DNA from: an uncultured Barnesiella sp.
Lineage (GTDB): Bacteria > Bacteroidota > Bacteroidia > Bacteroidales > Barnesiellaceae
NCBI GenBank assembly: GCA_944320995.1
Contig: CALUJQ010000008.1
Span: forward strand, 19,215 to 83,214
Length of the DNA stretch: 64,000 bases
Direction: 5' to 3'
Shown: in pieces, positions 9,553-18,740 of the stretch
Layout of the letters: every line of letters begins with the position of its first letter
How positions within the stretch are numbered: position 1 is the first letter of the stretch
Made by a program: the position numbers and the translations under genes
The notes under the pieces: generated by a model
The model's database searches: none
What the model saw: the letters and a program-made list of their open reading frames with translations, nothing else
Told to the model about the DNA's origin: nothing

Positions 9553-11439
9553 ATGGTTATGACTGACAATAACAAAAATAAAAAAGGATTCTCTTTTCCA
9601 ATAAATGGAAAAACGTTTATGCTGTTGGCCGTATTGGTGAGTTGGCTGCAAGCTTGTGATACGGATCCCGAGTTGAATTGGACCCCCGACTCGTTGGCCA
9701 TCACGGTATCGGGGCAATTTGAAAACGGCAATGGAAAAGCATTCGATGCCGGCGACGGGAATTGGGGCGTAAACATCAGCCCCGAATTTGGAGGCGATCT
9801 AAAAATCGAAGTCAACGCAGATAAAGGTTGGACTGTCTCAATCGAATATTACACGACCGAAGAGACCGAATGGATTACCCCCTCCGAGGTCGAATCGACC
9901 GGCTCTAACCTGACCCTATCGATCGAAGCGAACAAATCGGTTTTGTTCAGGAAAGCATCTGTCACCATTCGCACCCAAGGGGATATTCCGGTTGGTAAAA
10001 AAATCACGATTGTGCAAACCGATTCCGATCCGATTATAGAGTTCAACCCGCAAGAGAACTCCGACAGTTCTTTTGACCCCGAATCAAAAACCTTGACCGT
10101 AGGCTACAAAGCAAGCGAACAGATTATCGGGTTCTGGTCCAATATCGAAGACTATGTGCTGCAAGTACGCCCCGAGCATGAAGGCGACGACATCAGCTGG
10201 GTCAAAGGATTTAGAGTCTCGGAAGAGGAAGCTACCTTATCATTCTCGACACTGAATAATTTTACGGGGAGTTCCCGCCGGGCCATGATCACACTCGAAG
10301 CCGAAGGTTTTGAAACGACTACCTACTACTTGGAACAACAAGCGTCATTGTATAAAAACATACTGGTAAGCATCGACGGGGTGTCGTTCAACGATGAACT
10401 CGAAGGCATCACGTATGGAATGAAAGAACGCTCTATCCAACTGGTATTCGACTCGAATGTAGAACTCTCGGCCCAACTGCTCGACCGGGCCACATCGGGA
10501 GAAGCCTCTTGGGGCAGCATCGAGACAGCAAACAACACATTTACCCTAAAATTACCGGCAAATACCAGCGGAGAATCTTTGCACGAAGGTTTGTTGCGAG
10601 TAAAAGCCTCCGATACGAACTTCGACGACCAGCCGGCCGTAGAATGGACATTTACCCAACTGTATGAAATGCTCGAAGTCAACTGGACTGCCTCCAACTT
10701 GTATGAAGACGGCCTAATCATCGGTGGTACGGAGTATAACCATAAATCATTGGGGACATACAATTCTGCCGATGATGAAGTAAAAGCCGAAATCATAAGC
10801 GGTGAAACATGGCTGAACGTACAACTGGAAGAAGGCTCAATCCAATTAAATGCCGAAGAATATACCGGGAATACCCCCAGAACAGCCACATTGAGAATCT
10901 TCAATCCCAACGGCTCTCTTTCAGAAGAGATAGAATTGAAACAATATAAGGCCATCGACAAATCGGGTTGGAGCATCGAAGCCGGGAACGATAAAACCGG
11001 CAGTACAGCCAACGAGCCGATAAGCAACATCATCGACGGCAATATAAACACCCATTGGCAATGGCAATGGAATGTCGATGGTGGAAAATCGAGCGATTTC
11101 CCCAACACGCCCTACGAATTTATCATCGATTTTGGCGAAGCACAACTGTTCAACACCATCTCGCTATGGCAAACGCAAACCGCAGAAAACGGTTATGTCA
11201 AAGACGTTCAGTTCAAGGTGAGCAACGACAAGAGCACATGGGTCGATTTGGGAGTATATCGCATGTCCAATTCGAGCGACGATGCAATAGCACATGGAAG
11301 CGATCCTTACACCTATCTGTTCCCGACGGTTCAATACACACGATATGTCCGATTGATCATTTTGTCCAACGTCGGCGACAGCAAAGTAAATACCGGCAAA
11401 AATGCTTATATGGGAGAATTCAGTATATCGATAGACTAA
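9553..11439 (+). CDS. BACON / F5/8 type C surface glycan-binding lipoprotein
   Basis: A 628-residue putative surface glycan-binding protein. The N-terminus has an unusually long polar stretch before the hydrophobic core and the lipobox LQAC (Cys35); an in-frame ATG two codons on is an equally good start. It holds at least two BACON-type Ig-like domains (about 75-160, ending ITIVQTDSD, and about 375-470, with GETWLNVQLEEGSIQLNAEE). A C-terminal discoidin-like domain spans about 480-628 (WSIEAGNDKTGS, NTISLWQTQTAENGYVKDVQ, YTRYVRLIIL). BACON domains are thought to hold the binding domain away from the membrane. It follows the DUF1735 gene and precedes the protease array, probably in the same transcript. 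Confidence 0.82.
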   Translation: MVMTDNNKNKKGFSFPINGKTFMLLAVLVSWLQACDTDPELNWTPDSLAITVSGQFENGNGKAFDAGDGNWGVNISPEFGGDLKIEVNADKGWTVSIEYYTTEETEWITPSEVESTGSNLTLSIEANKSVLFRKASVTIRTQGDIPVGKKITIVQTDSDPIIEFNPQENSDSSFDPESKTLTVGYKASEQIIGFWSNIEDYVLQVRPEHEGDDISWVKGFRVSEEEATLSFSTLNNFTGSSRRAMITLEAEGFETTTYYLEQQASLYKNILVSIDGVSFNDELEGITYGMKERSIQLVFDSNVELSAQLLDRATSGEASWGSIETANNTFTLKLPANTSGESLHEGLLRVKASDTNFDDQPAVEWTFTQLYEMLEVNWTASNLYEDGLIIGGTEYNHKSLGTYNSADDEVKAEIISGETWLNVQLEEGSIQLNAEEYTGNTPRTATLRIFNPNGSLSEEIELKQYKAIDKSGWSIEAGNDKTGSTANEPISNIIDGNINTHWQWQWNVDGGKSSDFPNTPYEFIIDFGEAQLFNTISLWQTQTAENGYVKDVQFKVSNDKSTWVDLGVYRMSNSSDDAIAHGSDPYTYLFPTVQYTRYVRLIILSNVGDSKVNTGKNAYMGEFSISID

Positions 11440-11449
11440 TTTTTAAGCG

Positions 11450-12601
11450 ATGAATAGAATTAACAAAGTATTATTACTCACAGGGTGGCTCTTCATGGCA
11501 CTCTCCTGCGGGAACCAAGAGTTGGATCTGACACCGACCCCCAATCCTGTACCGGGGACCGGCGGGAGTACTTCTACCGGCGATACCATCACGTATCGTG
11601 CGCAAGTATGGGTCGATAAAGCCGATTTGGAATTCTATGGCGGAGAGAGAGCTTTCAATATCAAATTGAAAGAGATGTTCCGGAAAACCACCCGGTTTTG
11701 GAACGAAAGCCCCAACAAATTCAAATACTATTTCCAATTTGTCCCGGGCGAGGCACTTCACATCTACGATACGGGCAACGACCCCTCGAAATATGACAAG
11801 TACAGAAACGAAGCCTACGGTTTGCTTGATACCGAGAAGTATGACTTTGTCGTGTTCTTTGCCCTGAATGCCGAAAAAACAGCTTTGTCGTGCGGCGGAG
11901 GCGGTGCAAGCGGGCATTCGGTCGTAAATGCCTATCTCCCTCGCACCGTAGATATTTTCTCCGATGCCGAATATCCCAACCAAGGGACTTACAGCAATTT
12001 AGGACATGAGTTCGGACATGTACGCGGGGCGCAAGATTTATACCAATATCTAATATCGGCCGACAACAATCCTGTCAGTGGCGAGGCATTTACACCTCCT
12101 GCCTGTAACATGGGCACCGGATATATGGTATGGAGCGATTATTGTTCGGCTCTATTCAATTACGACGCGCATCAAAAACAATTGGATAAGGATCTGACGA
12201 AAAACACATTCCCCGAAAAACTGACCATCAACGTTACCAAAAACAAAGAGCCCAAACGGGGAATCATCATCAACTTCTTCGGGACTCGTGCCGGAGGAGA
12301 TTTCGGCGGCCCCGACGTATATAATGCCGAGGGAAATTCGCCCTTCTTGGTAGAAAAGACCAACAGCTCGGGGCAAATTACAATCAACAACACATACCAG
12401 ATGTTTTTCCCGGGCGAAAGTGCCCCCAATACACCACCCAAAAGTCCCAAAGACGAATGGCCATTTTCCCGCTGGTATTGCTTCTTGATGGAAATTGTAG
12501 ATGGCAACAGCAAAAGATACATGTGGCTGTCGGATCTCGATATGTGTACCCATGTACTCGAAACCGGCGAGAAAACTTATGAAATCAATATCGAGTTGTA
12601 A
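11450..12601 (+). CDS. Putative HExxHxxGxxD (metzincin-like) zinc metalloprotease lipoprotein, paralogue 1 of 4
   Basis: A 383-residue lipoprotein (lipobox ALSC, Cys20) with a Pro/Gly/Ser/Thr linker (about 28-46). The catalytic-type region carries HEFGHVRGAQD (His186, Glu187, His190, Asp196). A Cys-x-Met (CNM, Met221) follows 35 residues after the first His, a candidate metzincin Met-turn. A Gly-rich loop CGGGGASG (about 148-155) precedes the zinc site. The last 140 residues look like a beta-sandwich (EKLTINVTKNKEPKRGIIIN). HExxHxxGxxD with Asp as third ligand is known from snapalysin-like and M64-like peptidases, but I do not recognise a specific MEROPS family. It starts 10 bp after the BACON gene and opens an array of four paralogues (11450-16216). 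Confidence 0.72.
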   Translation: MNRINKVLLLTGWLFMALSCGNQELDLTPTPNPVPGTGGSTSTGDTITYRAQVWVDKADLEFYGGERAFNIKLKEMFRKTTRFWNESPNKFKYYFQFVPGEALHIYDTGNDPSKYDKYRNEAYGLLDTEKYDFVVFFALNAEKTALSCGGGGASGHSVVNAYLPRTVDIFSDAEYPNQGTYSNLGHEFGHVRGAQDLYQYLISADNNPVSGEAFTPPACNMGTGYMVWSDYCSALFNYDAHQKQLDKDLTKNTFPEKLTINVTKNKEPKRGIIINFFGTRAGGDFGGPDVYNAEGNSPFLVEKTNSSGQITINNTYQMFFPGESAPNTPPKSPKDEWPFSRWYCFLMEIVDGNSKRYMWLSDLDMCTHVLETGEKTYEINIEL

Positions 12602-12634
12602 ACAATAAAAGGAGGACTCGACCAACAAGAAACC

Positions 12635-12670
12635 CCGGCACAATATGCCTTCAAAGACATATTGTGCTGG
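12635..12670 (+). terminator. Hairpin between protease paralogues 1 and 2
   Basis: 13-bp arms CCGGCACAATATG and CATATTGTGCTGG with one G-T pair, 10-nt loop, followed by the weak run AATTTCT. It could reduce downstream transcription or protect the upstream mRNA; a complete stop is unlikely because no promoter was recognised before the next gene. Confidence 0.45.
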
Positions 12671-12727
12671 AATTTCTACAAGGCTTTATAACAGTTTAAT
12701 CCATTCTTCCCTTTTCTAAAATAATCT

Positions 12728-13861
12728 ATGCAGAAACTACTTTTTTATTTCATGGCAATCGTTTTTCTCTTTTCGGCCTGTTCCGAGTCGGGACTCGATT
12801 TGCCAGACGGAGAAAATCCCGGTGTCAATCCTCCGGCATCGACTCCCAAAGACACGCTCACGTTCAACGTCCTGACCTATATCGACCGAGCCAGTGTAGA
12901 GGGTCACTTGGGGGCAAACGAGAAATCCATAAAGACCAAGATGGACGAATTATTCCGTAAAGTCAGCAACTACTGGAACGAATCGTCAAAGGGGAAACTG
13001 AATCATCAATACCGCTATACGGTTGCCGATGTCGTCATCTACGACGGTTCCTCCTCCGACCCGACCCTTCGCAATAAAATTTACAACGAACCTATCGACT
13101 TCGGCAAATACGATGTAACCGTACTTTTCGACTGTTTGCAAGACAACGACGAGACCGGGGACGGTGGCGCAGCTCATGGAGGCGGGAGCGACAATCGATC
13201 TGTAATTACCGTGATCGCCGGGCCTACAACCCCGAAAGATATATTCACCGATGCCACTTATCAAACTTTGGTCCACGAGTTGGGGCACTACCGGGGCGTG
13301 ACAGACATGTACCAATATGTTATCGACCAAGCCGACAACAAAGTAAGCAACACCCAATACCTGCCACCGAAATGTAACATGTGGAGTGCCTCGGACGGGG
13401 TATGGAGCGACTATGCGGCCAATATTATGAATTACGTGGGCGGAGTAAAGCAAATAGGAAACGCTTTCCCCGATTTCTTCAATTCATTGTATCCCGAGAA
13501 TATCGAAATAAATGTAACCGTCGCGGGAGAACCCAAACGTGGCCTTACCGTGAATTTTTACGGCTCGCGAGCCGGTGGAAGCGGGCATAACCGAGACATA
13601 TGGCCCGAAATCTTTGTATCTAAAAAAACCGATACAAACGGCAAATGTACATTGAACAACGCCAAAGAATATTTCGTACCCAATCCCGACCACGATGAAA
13701 GCATGGTTATCCCGCCCGATCTCCCCTATGGAAGATTGTTCGGGCTGTTAGCCGAAGTGATCCATGACGGACAAAAGAAATATATATGGATGCCCGAGTA
13801 TGAAGTCCAAATGCCATTCTTCGAAGGGAAAACGACTTATACCGCAAATGTAGGTTTCTGA
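12728..13861 (+). CDS. Putative HExxHxxGxxD zinc metalloprotease lipoprotein, paralogue 2 of 4
   Basis: A 377-residue lipoprotein (lipobox FSAC, Cys18) with a Pro-rich linker (about 25-42). The zinc motif is HELGHYRGVTD (His183, Glu184, His187, Asp193), followed by CNM as candidate Met-turn and WSDYAANIMNYVG. The same C-terminal beta-sandwich is present (EINVTVAGEPKRGLTVNFYG). Sequence around the motif (YNEPIDFGKYDVTVLFD, GGAAHGGGSDN) diverges clearly from paralogue 1 and resembles paralogue 3 more, so the array is not a recent identical duplication. The 126-bp gap before it contains a hairpin but no recognised promoter. Surface exposure is expected but not proven. Confidence 0.72.
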   Translation: MQKLLFYFMAIVFLFSACSESGLDLPDGENPGVNPPASTPKDTLTFNVLTYIDRASVEGHLGANEKSIKTKMDELFRKVSNYWNESSKGKLNHQYRYTVADVVIYDGSSSDPTLRNKIYNEPIDFGKYDVTVLFDCLQDNDETGDGGAAHGGGSDNRSVITVIAGPTTPKDIFTDATYQTLVHELGHYRGVTDMYQYVIDQADNKVSNTQYLPPKCNMWSASDGVWSDYAANIMNYVGGVKQIGNAFPDFFNSLYPENIEINVTVAGEPKRGLTVNFYGSRAGGSGHNRDIWPEIFVSKKTDTNGKCTLNNAKEYFVPNPDHDESMVIPPDLPYGRLFGLLAEVIHDGQKKYIWMPEYEVQMPFFEGKTTYTANVGF

Positions 13862-13943
13862 AATACAAAATTTTCAATACGATTATTCCGGGGAGAAGTT
13901 TACCTCAAACAACGTACCCCCACAGATTTTAAGTTTATATGCC

Positions 13944-15002
13944 ATGAAAAAAATATTCATATTGACATTCATCACCTTGGGAATTGTGTTAAATGGCTAT
14001 TCTCAGCCAAAGGACAAAAAAAATTTGAAACAGGTTGAATACCGCGTCTGCGTGATTGCCGACAAACCCGGAGTCGATTATTTCGGCGGGAAAAAAGCAT
14101 TCCAAAAAAAACTAATCGGACTGTTTGACAACGTAACCGATTTTTGGAACAATGGCTCCGACGAATTCGACTACTATTTCAAATTCACCCCTACTCTGCA
14201 CGCAGTTTTCGAAGGGTCTTCCAAAGACGTCCTGAACAGATACGGCGGTGACGACTTCGATTTTAAGAAATACGATGTACTCGTCATGTTCGACATGATA
14301 AAAGACCATAGCGACGAACACCCGGGTGCTGCCGCCGGCGGCATAAAAAACGGGCTCTGCGGCATTTACGTCAGGAACGGCGACTCCTTAAAAATGAAAG
14401 AGATCTTTACCGACGGGACCTATAAAACCGTAGCACACGAATTGGGACATTACCGCATGGTCACCGACATTTATGCGACACAAGTCAGGGCTCACAAAAA
14501 CCCGGTAACCGACGAGGCTTTCAAACCAATCCCTTGCATCATGCACAATGCCAGTCGCGACGGCAAGTGGTCTCTCTATGCCGCCAAAATCATAAACTAT
14601 TGTGCCGAGTCGAGAGTCCCGTCGCAAGATTACCCCGGCTTTTTCCGAAAAATGTTCCCCGATAGCATACAATTCAACATAACAGAAAACGGATTGCCCA
14701 AAGAGGGAATCACAGTCAATCTTTATGGTTGCCGTGCCGTACACAACGATGTAATCAAGCCGGCATATCGGACCTATAAAAGCGACGCAAACGGGAAAAT
14801 CATCTTGACCGAGGTGAAAGATATGTATTGCAATCCGCCCCAACCCGGTCGGCCCGATGATCTTCCCTACGGCCGTTGGTTCAATTTCTTGATCGAAGCC
14901 ATCGACGGCAATACCCGCAAATATTATTGGATGCCCGAATACGAAGTGCAACTCATGTTTTTCGAACACAAAAATCTATACGAAATGAATATCGATTTTT
15001 GA
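13944..15002 (+). CDS. Putative zinc metalloprotease, non-lipoprotein, paralogue 3 of 4 (variant motif)
   Basis: A 352-residue member of the array with a cleavable-type signal peptide (MKKIFILTFI...NGYSQ), no lipobox Cys and almost no linker. The zinc motif is HELGHYRMVTD (His165, Glu166, His169, Asp175): zinc ligands and the general-base Glu are kept, but the conserved Gly of HExxHxxGxxD is Met. A CIM replaces CNM at the candidate Met-turn. The C-terminal domain is retained (ITENGLPKEGITVNLYG). It may be active with altered specificity or be structurally modified. Predicted location is the periplasm or outside the cell, unlike paralogues 1 and 2. Confidence 0.68.
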   Translation: MKKIFILTFITLGIVLNGYSQPKDKKNLKQVEYRVCVIADKPGVDYFGGKKAFQKKLIGLFDNVTDFWNNGSDEFDYYFKFTPTLHAVFEGSSKDVLNRYGGDDFDFKKYDVLVMFDMIKDHSDEHPGAAAGGIKNGLCGIYVRNGDSLKMKEIFTDGTYKTVAHELGHYRMVTDIYATQVRAHKNPVTDEAFKPIPCIMHNASRDGKWSLYAAKIINYCAESRVPSQDYPGFFRKMFPDSIQFNITENGLPKEGITVNLYGCRAVHNDVIKPAYRTYKSDANGKIILTEVKDMYCNPPQPGRPDDLPYGRWFNFLIEAIDGNTRKYYWMPEYEVQLMFFEHKNLYEMNIDF

Positions 15003-15079
15003 GGGATTCATCTACCAATCACGTATTCGACGACCTCGCCAATTCCTATTTTTACCGAATTTACCTAACACTCATATCC

Positions 15080-16216
15080 ATGATCCATTCAAAAAAAACA
15101 CAACATTCGTTCACAAGATTCGGCGTTCTATCGATTCTATTGTCGGCCTCCGTTTTCGGCGGCCTGTCCAGCAGTGCCCAACAAAAAAACGGGAACAACA
15201 GGCTCGGATTAGAGCCCATGACTTACCGGGCACAGGTTTGGGTAGAAAAAGAAGATTTGGCACGCTATGGCGGAGAAGAGATTTTCACCGAGAACTTGAA
15301 GAAGATGTTTGAAAAGACGACTTATTTCTGGAATGAGAGCGAAAACAAGTTCAAATATTATTTTGAATTTGTTCCGGCCGGGCTTCGCATCTATGATATA
15401 GAAGGCGACCGCAACCGATACGACGAATTCCAGCGACAAGCTTATGGCCCGCTGGATACGGCGAAATATGACTTTGTCGTCTTCTTCGCATTAAATGCAA
15501 AAAGCAACGGCCTTTGGTGTGGAGGAGGCGGGAAAAGCGGACAAGCCGTCGTGTGCTGCTACCAAACCTTGGAACAACAGGAGAAATACGGAGATATTTT
15601 TGCCAAAGAGCCTCCCGAACAAGGCACTTATAGCAACTTGGGACACGAGTATGGACATGTGCGCGGCGCAACCGATATTTATCAATATATCATCAAAGCC
15701 GAAGACAACCCGATAAGCCACGAGGCTCTCCGTCCCCCCAAATGCAACATGGGCAACGGTATGTGGGCATGGAGCGATTACTGTTCCAACCTGTTCAATT
15801 ACACAGCTCCCTACAAGCAACTCCCCAAAGATTTGAACCAACGGATATTCCCCGAAAAAATACATATCAAAGTATTGGTAAACGGGAAGAAAAAGAAAAA
15901 TGTCACGGTGAAGCTATATGGCACACGAGCCGGGGGCAGGAAAAACAACCGTGATGTTTACCCTCAGGCTTATAGGACTTTACAGACCGACAAAAAAGGA
16001 GTTGCCGAATTGACCGACATTTATGAACTCTACCACCCGGCACAAGGCACTCCCGGATTACCGCCGAGCGACGAATTCCCATACGCCTACTGGTTCTGTT
16101 TCTTGGTCGAAGCTGAATATAACGGTGAGAAAAAATATGTTTGGATTCCCGACTGGGCCACACAGATAACCAAAATGAACGGGAAAAATATTCACGAAGA
16201 GACAATTGAATTTTAA
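15080..16216 (+). CDS. Putative HExxHxxGxxD zinc metalloprotease, non-lipoprotein, paralogue 4 of 4
   Basis: A 378-residue protein from the ATG at 15080. The frame is open further upstream, but 15080 gives a signal peptide (FGVLSILLSASVFGGLSSSAQ) and avoids overlap with paralogue 3. The zinc motif is HEYGHVRGATD (His189, Glu190, His193, Asp199), followed by CNMGNGMWAWSDYCSNLFNY. It is most like paralogue 1: both share YRAQVWV, FWNES-NKFKYYF, YDFVVFFALNA and the Cys-Gly4-type loop. The beta-sandwich tail is present (HIKVLVNGKKKKNVTVKLYG). It has no lipobox, so it is expected in the periplasm or secreted. The GH115 gene begins 54 bp later. Confidence 0.7.
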   Translation: MIHSKKTQHSFTRFGVLSILLSASVFGGLSSSAQQKNGNNRLGLEPMTYRAQVWVEKEDLARYGGEEIFTENLKKMFEKTTYFWNESENKFKYYFEFVPAGLRIYDIEGDRNRYDEFQRQAYGPLDTAKYDFVVFFALNAKSNGLWCGGGGKSGQAVVCCYQTLEQQEKYGDIFAKEPPEQGTYSNLGHEYGHVRGATDIYQYIIKAEDNPISHEALRPPKCNMGNGMWAWSDYCSNLFNYTAPYKQLPKDLNQRIFPEKIHIKVLVNGKKKKNVTVKLYGTRAGGRKNNRDVYPQAYRTLQTDKKGVAELTDIYELYHPAQGTPGLPPSDEFPYAYWFCFLVEAEYNGEKKYVWIPDWATQITKMNGKNIHEETIEF

Positions 16217-16270
16217 CCAGTCCTTCAATACCTGCCCCCGAAACATTCGAGAAATTCCATAATTTGTCCC

Positions 16271-18664
16271 ATGAAAAAACTGTTCTTAGCCTTTATCCTC
16301 GTATCCTGTTTACAAGCCTCTGCGCAAAGGCTCCAATTCGAGTTGTCCCACAATCGGCCGATCACGATTGTCTATAACGACGAGGCCGAAGATAAGGCAA
16401 CCACCCATGCGCTGGACCTTCTCAGGAAAGACATGGAAACCGTATTGTCTGTTATCCCCCAAATAACGAGGGACGGTGACGGGGATATTTGGATAGGTAC
16501 TTTGGGGAAAAGCGCTCTCATTCAAGACTTAATCGATCGCAAATCAATCTCGGTTTCGGAATTGGAGCATAAACGCGAGGCGTTCATGTTGTCGGTTATC
16601 CACATTGAAGGAAAACCGATTTTAACGGTTGTCGGCAGCGACCGGCGTGGAACAGCCTACGGGATACTCGAAGTATCCCGCCTAATGGGCGTATCTCCAT
16701 GGGAATGGTGGGCCGATGTCACCCCTTGCCCGTTGAAGGAATTTACGCTACCGGAAGATTTCAAGGTCCTGCAATCCCCTTCGGTCCCCTATCGCGGGAT
16801 CTTCTTGAATGACGAGGACTGGGGATTAATGCCGTGGAGCAGCCGGAATTACGAACCCGGGCTACCCACCATTGGAGGCCGCACCGTTGGAGCCATCGGG
16901 CCCAAAACCTATGAGCGGATATTCCAGTTCCTGCTCCGATTGCGGGCCAACACCATCTGGCCTGCCATGCACGAATGCACTGTACCTTTTTTCCTCGTAA
17001 ACGGGAACAAGGAAATGGCCGACGATTATGGCATATATGTGGGAGGGTCGCACTGTGAACCTATGATGAGAAGCGTTGCCGGAGAGTGGCGGGTAGAAGG
17101 TGAAGGGGCGTACAACTACGTAACCAATGCCGGGAATGTATATCGTTTTTTCGAAGAAAGAGTTGCCGAAGTCGCACACATGGACAATATCTATACCCTC
17201 GGCATGCGGGGAATCCACGACGGCAGCATGCAGGGTGCCGAAACAACAGAGGCTCAAAAAGAGGTGTTAACCCGAGTCTTATCCGACCAACGCAATTTGT
17301 TGAAACAATATGTAAACAAAGATCTGGAATCTGTCCCACAGGTGTTTATCCCCTATAAAGAGGTCCTCGACGTGTACCGTGCCGGACTATCGGTCCCCGA
17401 CGATGTCACTTTGATGTGGTGTGACGACAACTATGGATATATACGACACTTCCCAGATGAAAAAGAGTTGACCCGCAGCGGCGGGCATGGCATTTACTAC
17501 CACGTCTCTTACTGGGGGCGTCCCCATGATTATCTGTGGTTGGGAACCGCAAGTCCGGGACTCCTCTACCAGCAAATGAAACTGGCGTATGAAAAAGGGA
17601 TACGCCAAATGTGGATTTTGAATGTCGGCGACATAAAGCCTTCGGAATACCAAATAGAGCTATTCTTAGATATGGCTTGGGACATTGAGCATGTCATCGC
17701 CGAAACCCCGTCGAGCCATTTAAAAAATTTTCTCCAACGTGAGTTCGGGGAAAAAATCGGGAATGAACTATTCCCCGTCATGCAGGAACATTATCGTTTA
17801 GCCTATATACGCAAACCCGAATTTATGGGGAATACCCGAGAAGAAGAATGGAACGACCCGACCGCCCGCATCGTAAAAGACCTGCCTTGGAGCGAAAGAG
17901 AGATTCACGAGCGTATCGAGGCTTATCGCAAAATAGCCGATCGGGTGGACAAAATCGGCCGGGAAATCCCGAAACCGCTCCAAGACGCCTATTTTGAATT
18001 GATAAAGTATCCTGTACAAGGCGCCGCTCTCATGAACGACAAAATCCTGTTTGCCCAATTGGCCCGTCATGGGCAGTCGGATTGGGCCAAGAGCGACTCG
18101 GCTTATGATCATATCGTTGCCTTGACCGAGACTTATAACGCATTGGCCAACGGGAAATGGAATCTCATGATGGACCATCGTCCTCGACGCCTACCCGTTT
18201 TTGACCGGATAAAGCATGAAGAAGTTACAACACCACTCGTAAAAGCGGCCGAACCGCTATTTGCATTCAACGGGACGGAGTGTGCTACCCCAATCGCCCC
18301 ACAACAACTCTTATACGGCGTCGGGTACTCCAACAAAGCCGTATCGATTCTTCAGGGAGAAACCATATCGTTTCAATTAACAGGACTCCCGGGCGACAGT
18401 ATCGACATCGAGATACGACTGCTTCCCAATCACCCCTTACACGGAGATAAATTGCGTTTCGGCATCGCGCTGGACAATAACCCCATGGAAATAATCGAAT
18501 ACCAAACCCAAGGCCGCAGCGAGGAGTGGAAACAAAATGTATTGCGCAACCAAGCCATACGGAGAATAACACTACCTGCCAGCGGGAAATCTGCCGTACT
18601 GAATATCAAGGCAATTGACGAAGGAGTCGTTTTGGATCAAATTTTCATATTCAAGACCGATTAG
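16271..18664 (+). CDS. GH115 family glycoside hydrolase (alpha-glucuronidase type)
   Basis: A 797-residue exported enzyme (signal MKKLFLAFILVSCLQASAQ). GH115 enzymes remove alpha-1,2-linked (4-O-methyl-)glucuronic acid, classically from xylan and also from arabinogalactan-protein side chains. Family features visible are SPWEWWADVTP, PYRGIFLNDEDWGLMPW, the long LRANTIWPAMHE segment, and GGSHCEPMMR. The C-terminal part (about 670-797) is a beta-rich domain with GVGYSNKAVSILQGE. It sits between the protease array and GH2, implying glucuronic-acid decorations on the target glycan. The exact substrate is inference. Confidence 0.9.
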   Translation: MKKLFLAFILVSCLQASAQRLQFELSHNRPITIVYNDEAEDKATTHALDLLRKDMETVLSVIPQITRDGDGDIWIGTLGKSALIQDLIDRKSISVSELEHKREAFMLSVIHIEGKPILTVVGSDRRGTAYGILEVSRLMGVSPWEWWADVTPCPLKEFTLPEDFKVLQSPSVPYRGIFLNDEDWGLMPWSSRNYEPGLPTIGGRTVGAIGPKTYERIFQFLLRLRANTIWPAMHECTVPFFLVNGNKEMADDYGIYVGGSHCEPMMRSVAGEWRVEGEGAYNYVTNAGNVYRFFEERVAEVAHMDNIYTLGMRGIHDGSMQGAETTEAQKEVLTRVLSDQRNLLKQYVNKDLESVPQVFIPYKEVLDVYRAGLSVPDDVTLMWCDDNYGYIRHFPDEKELTRSGGHGIYYHVSYWGRPHDYLWLGTASPGLLYQQMKLAYEKGIRQMWILNVGDIKPSEYQIELFLDMAWDIEHVIAETPSSHLKNFLQREFGEKIGNELFPVMQEHYRLAYIRKPEFMGNTREEEWNDPTARIVKDLPWSEREIHERIEAYRKIADRVDKIGREIPKPLQDAYFELIKYPVQGAALMNDKILFAQLARHGQSDWAKSDSAYDHIVALTETYNALANGKWNLMMDHRPRRLPVFDRIKHEEVTTPLVKAAEPLFAFNGTECATPIAPQQLLYGVGYSNKAVSILQGETISFQLTGLPGDSIDIEIRLLPNHPLHGDKLRFGIALDNNPMEIIEYQTQGRSEEWKQNVLRNQAIRRITLPASGKSAVLNIKAIDEGVVLDQIFIFKTD

Positions 18665-18740
18665 AGCGACATTCGGGTTTCATTTGTCATCCATCACATA
18701 CCCTTATTAACAAACTACACAAACAAGAATAAACGATATT

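Noticed and set aside
14876..15079. Upstream extension of the fourth protease gene from 14876
   Set aside because: It would overlap the third protease by 127 bp and place the signal peptide in the middle of the protein; the ATG at 15080 starts a proper signal.
11450..16216. Assignment of the protease array to peptidase family M64 (IgA peptidase)
   Set aside because: The HExxHxxGxxD pattern is compatible, but the flanking sequence does not resemble the M64 motif context I know, so no family is claimed.
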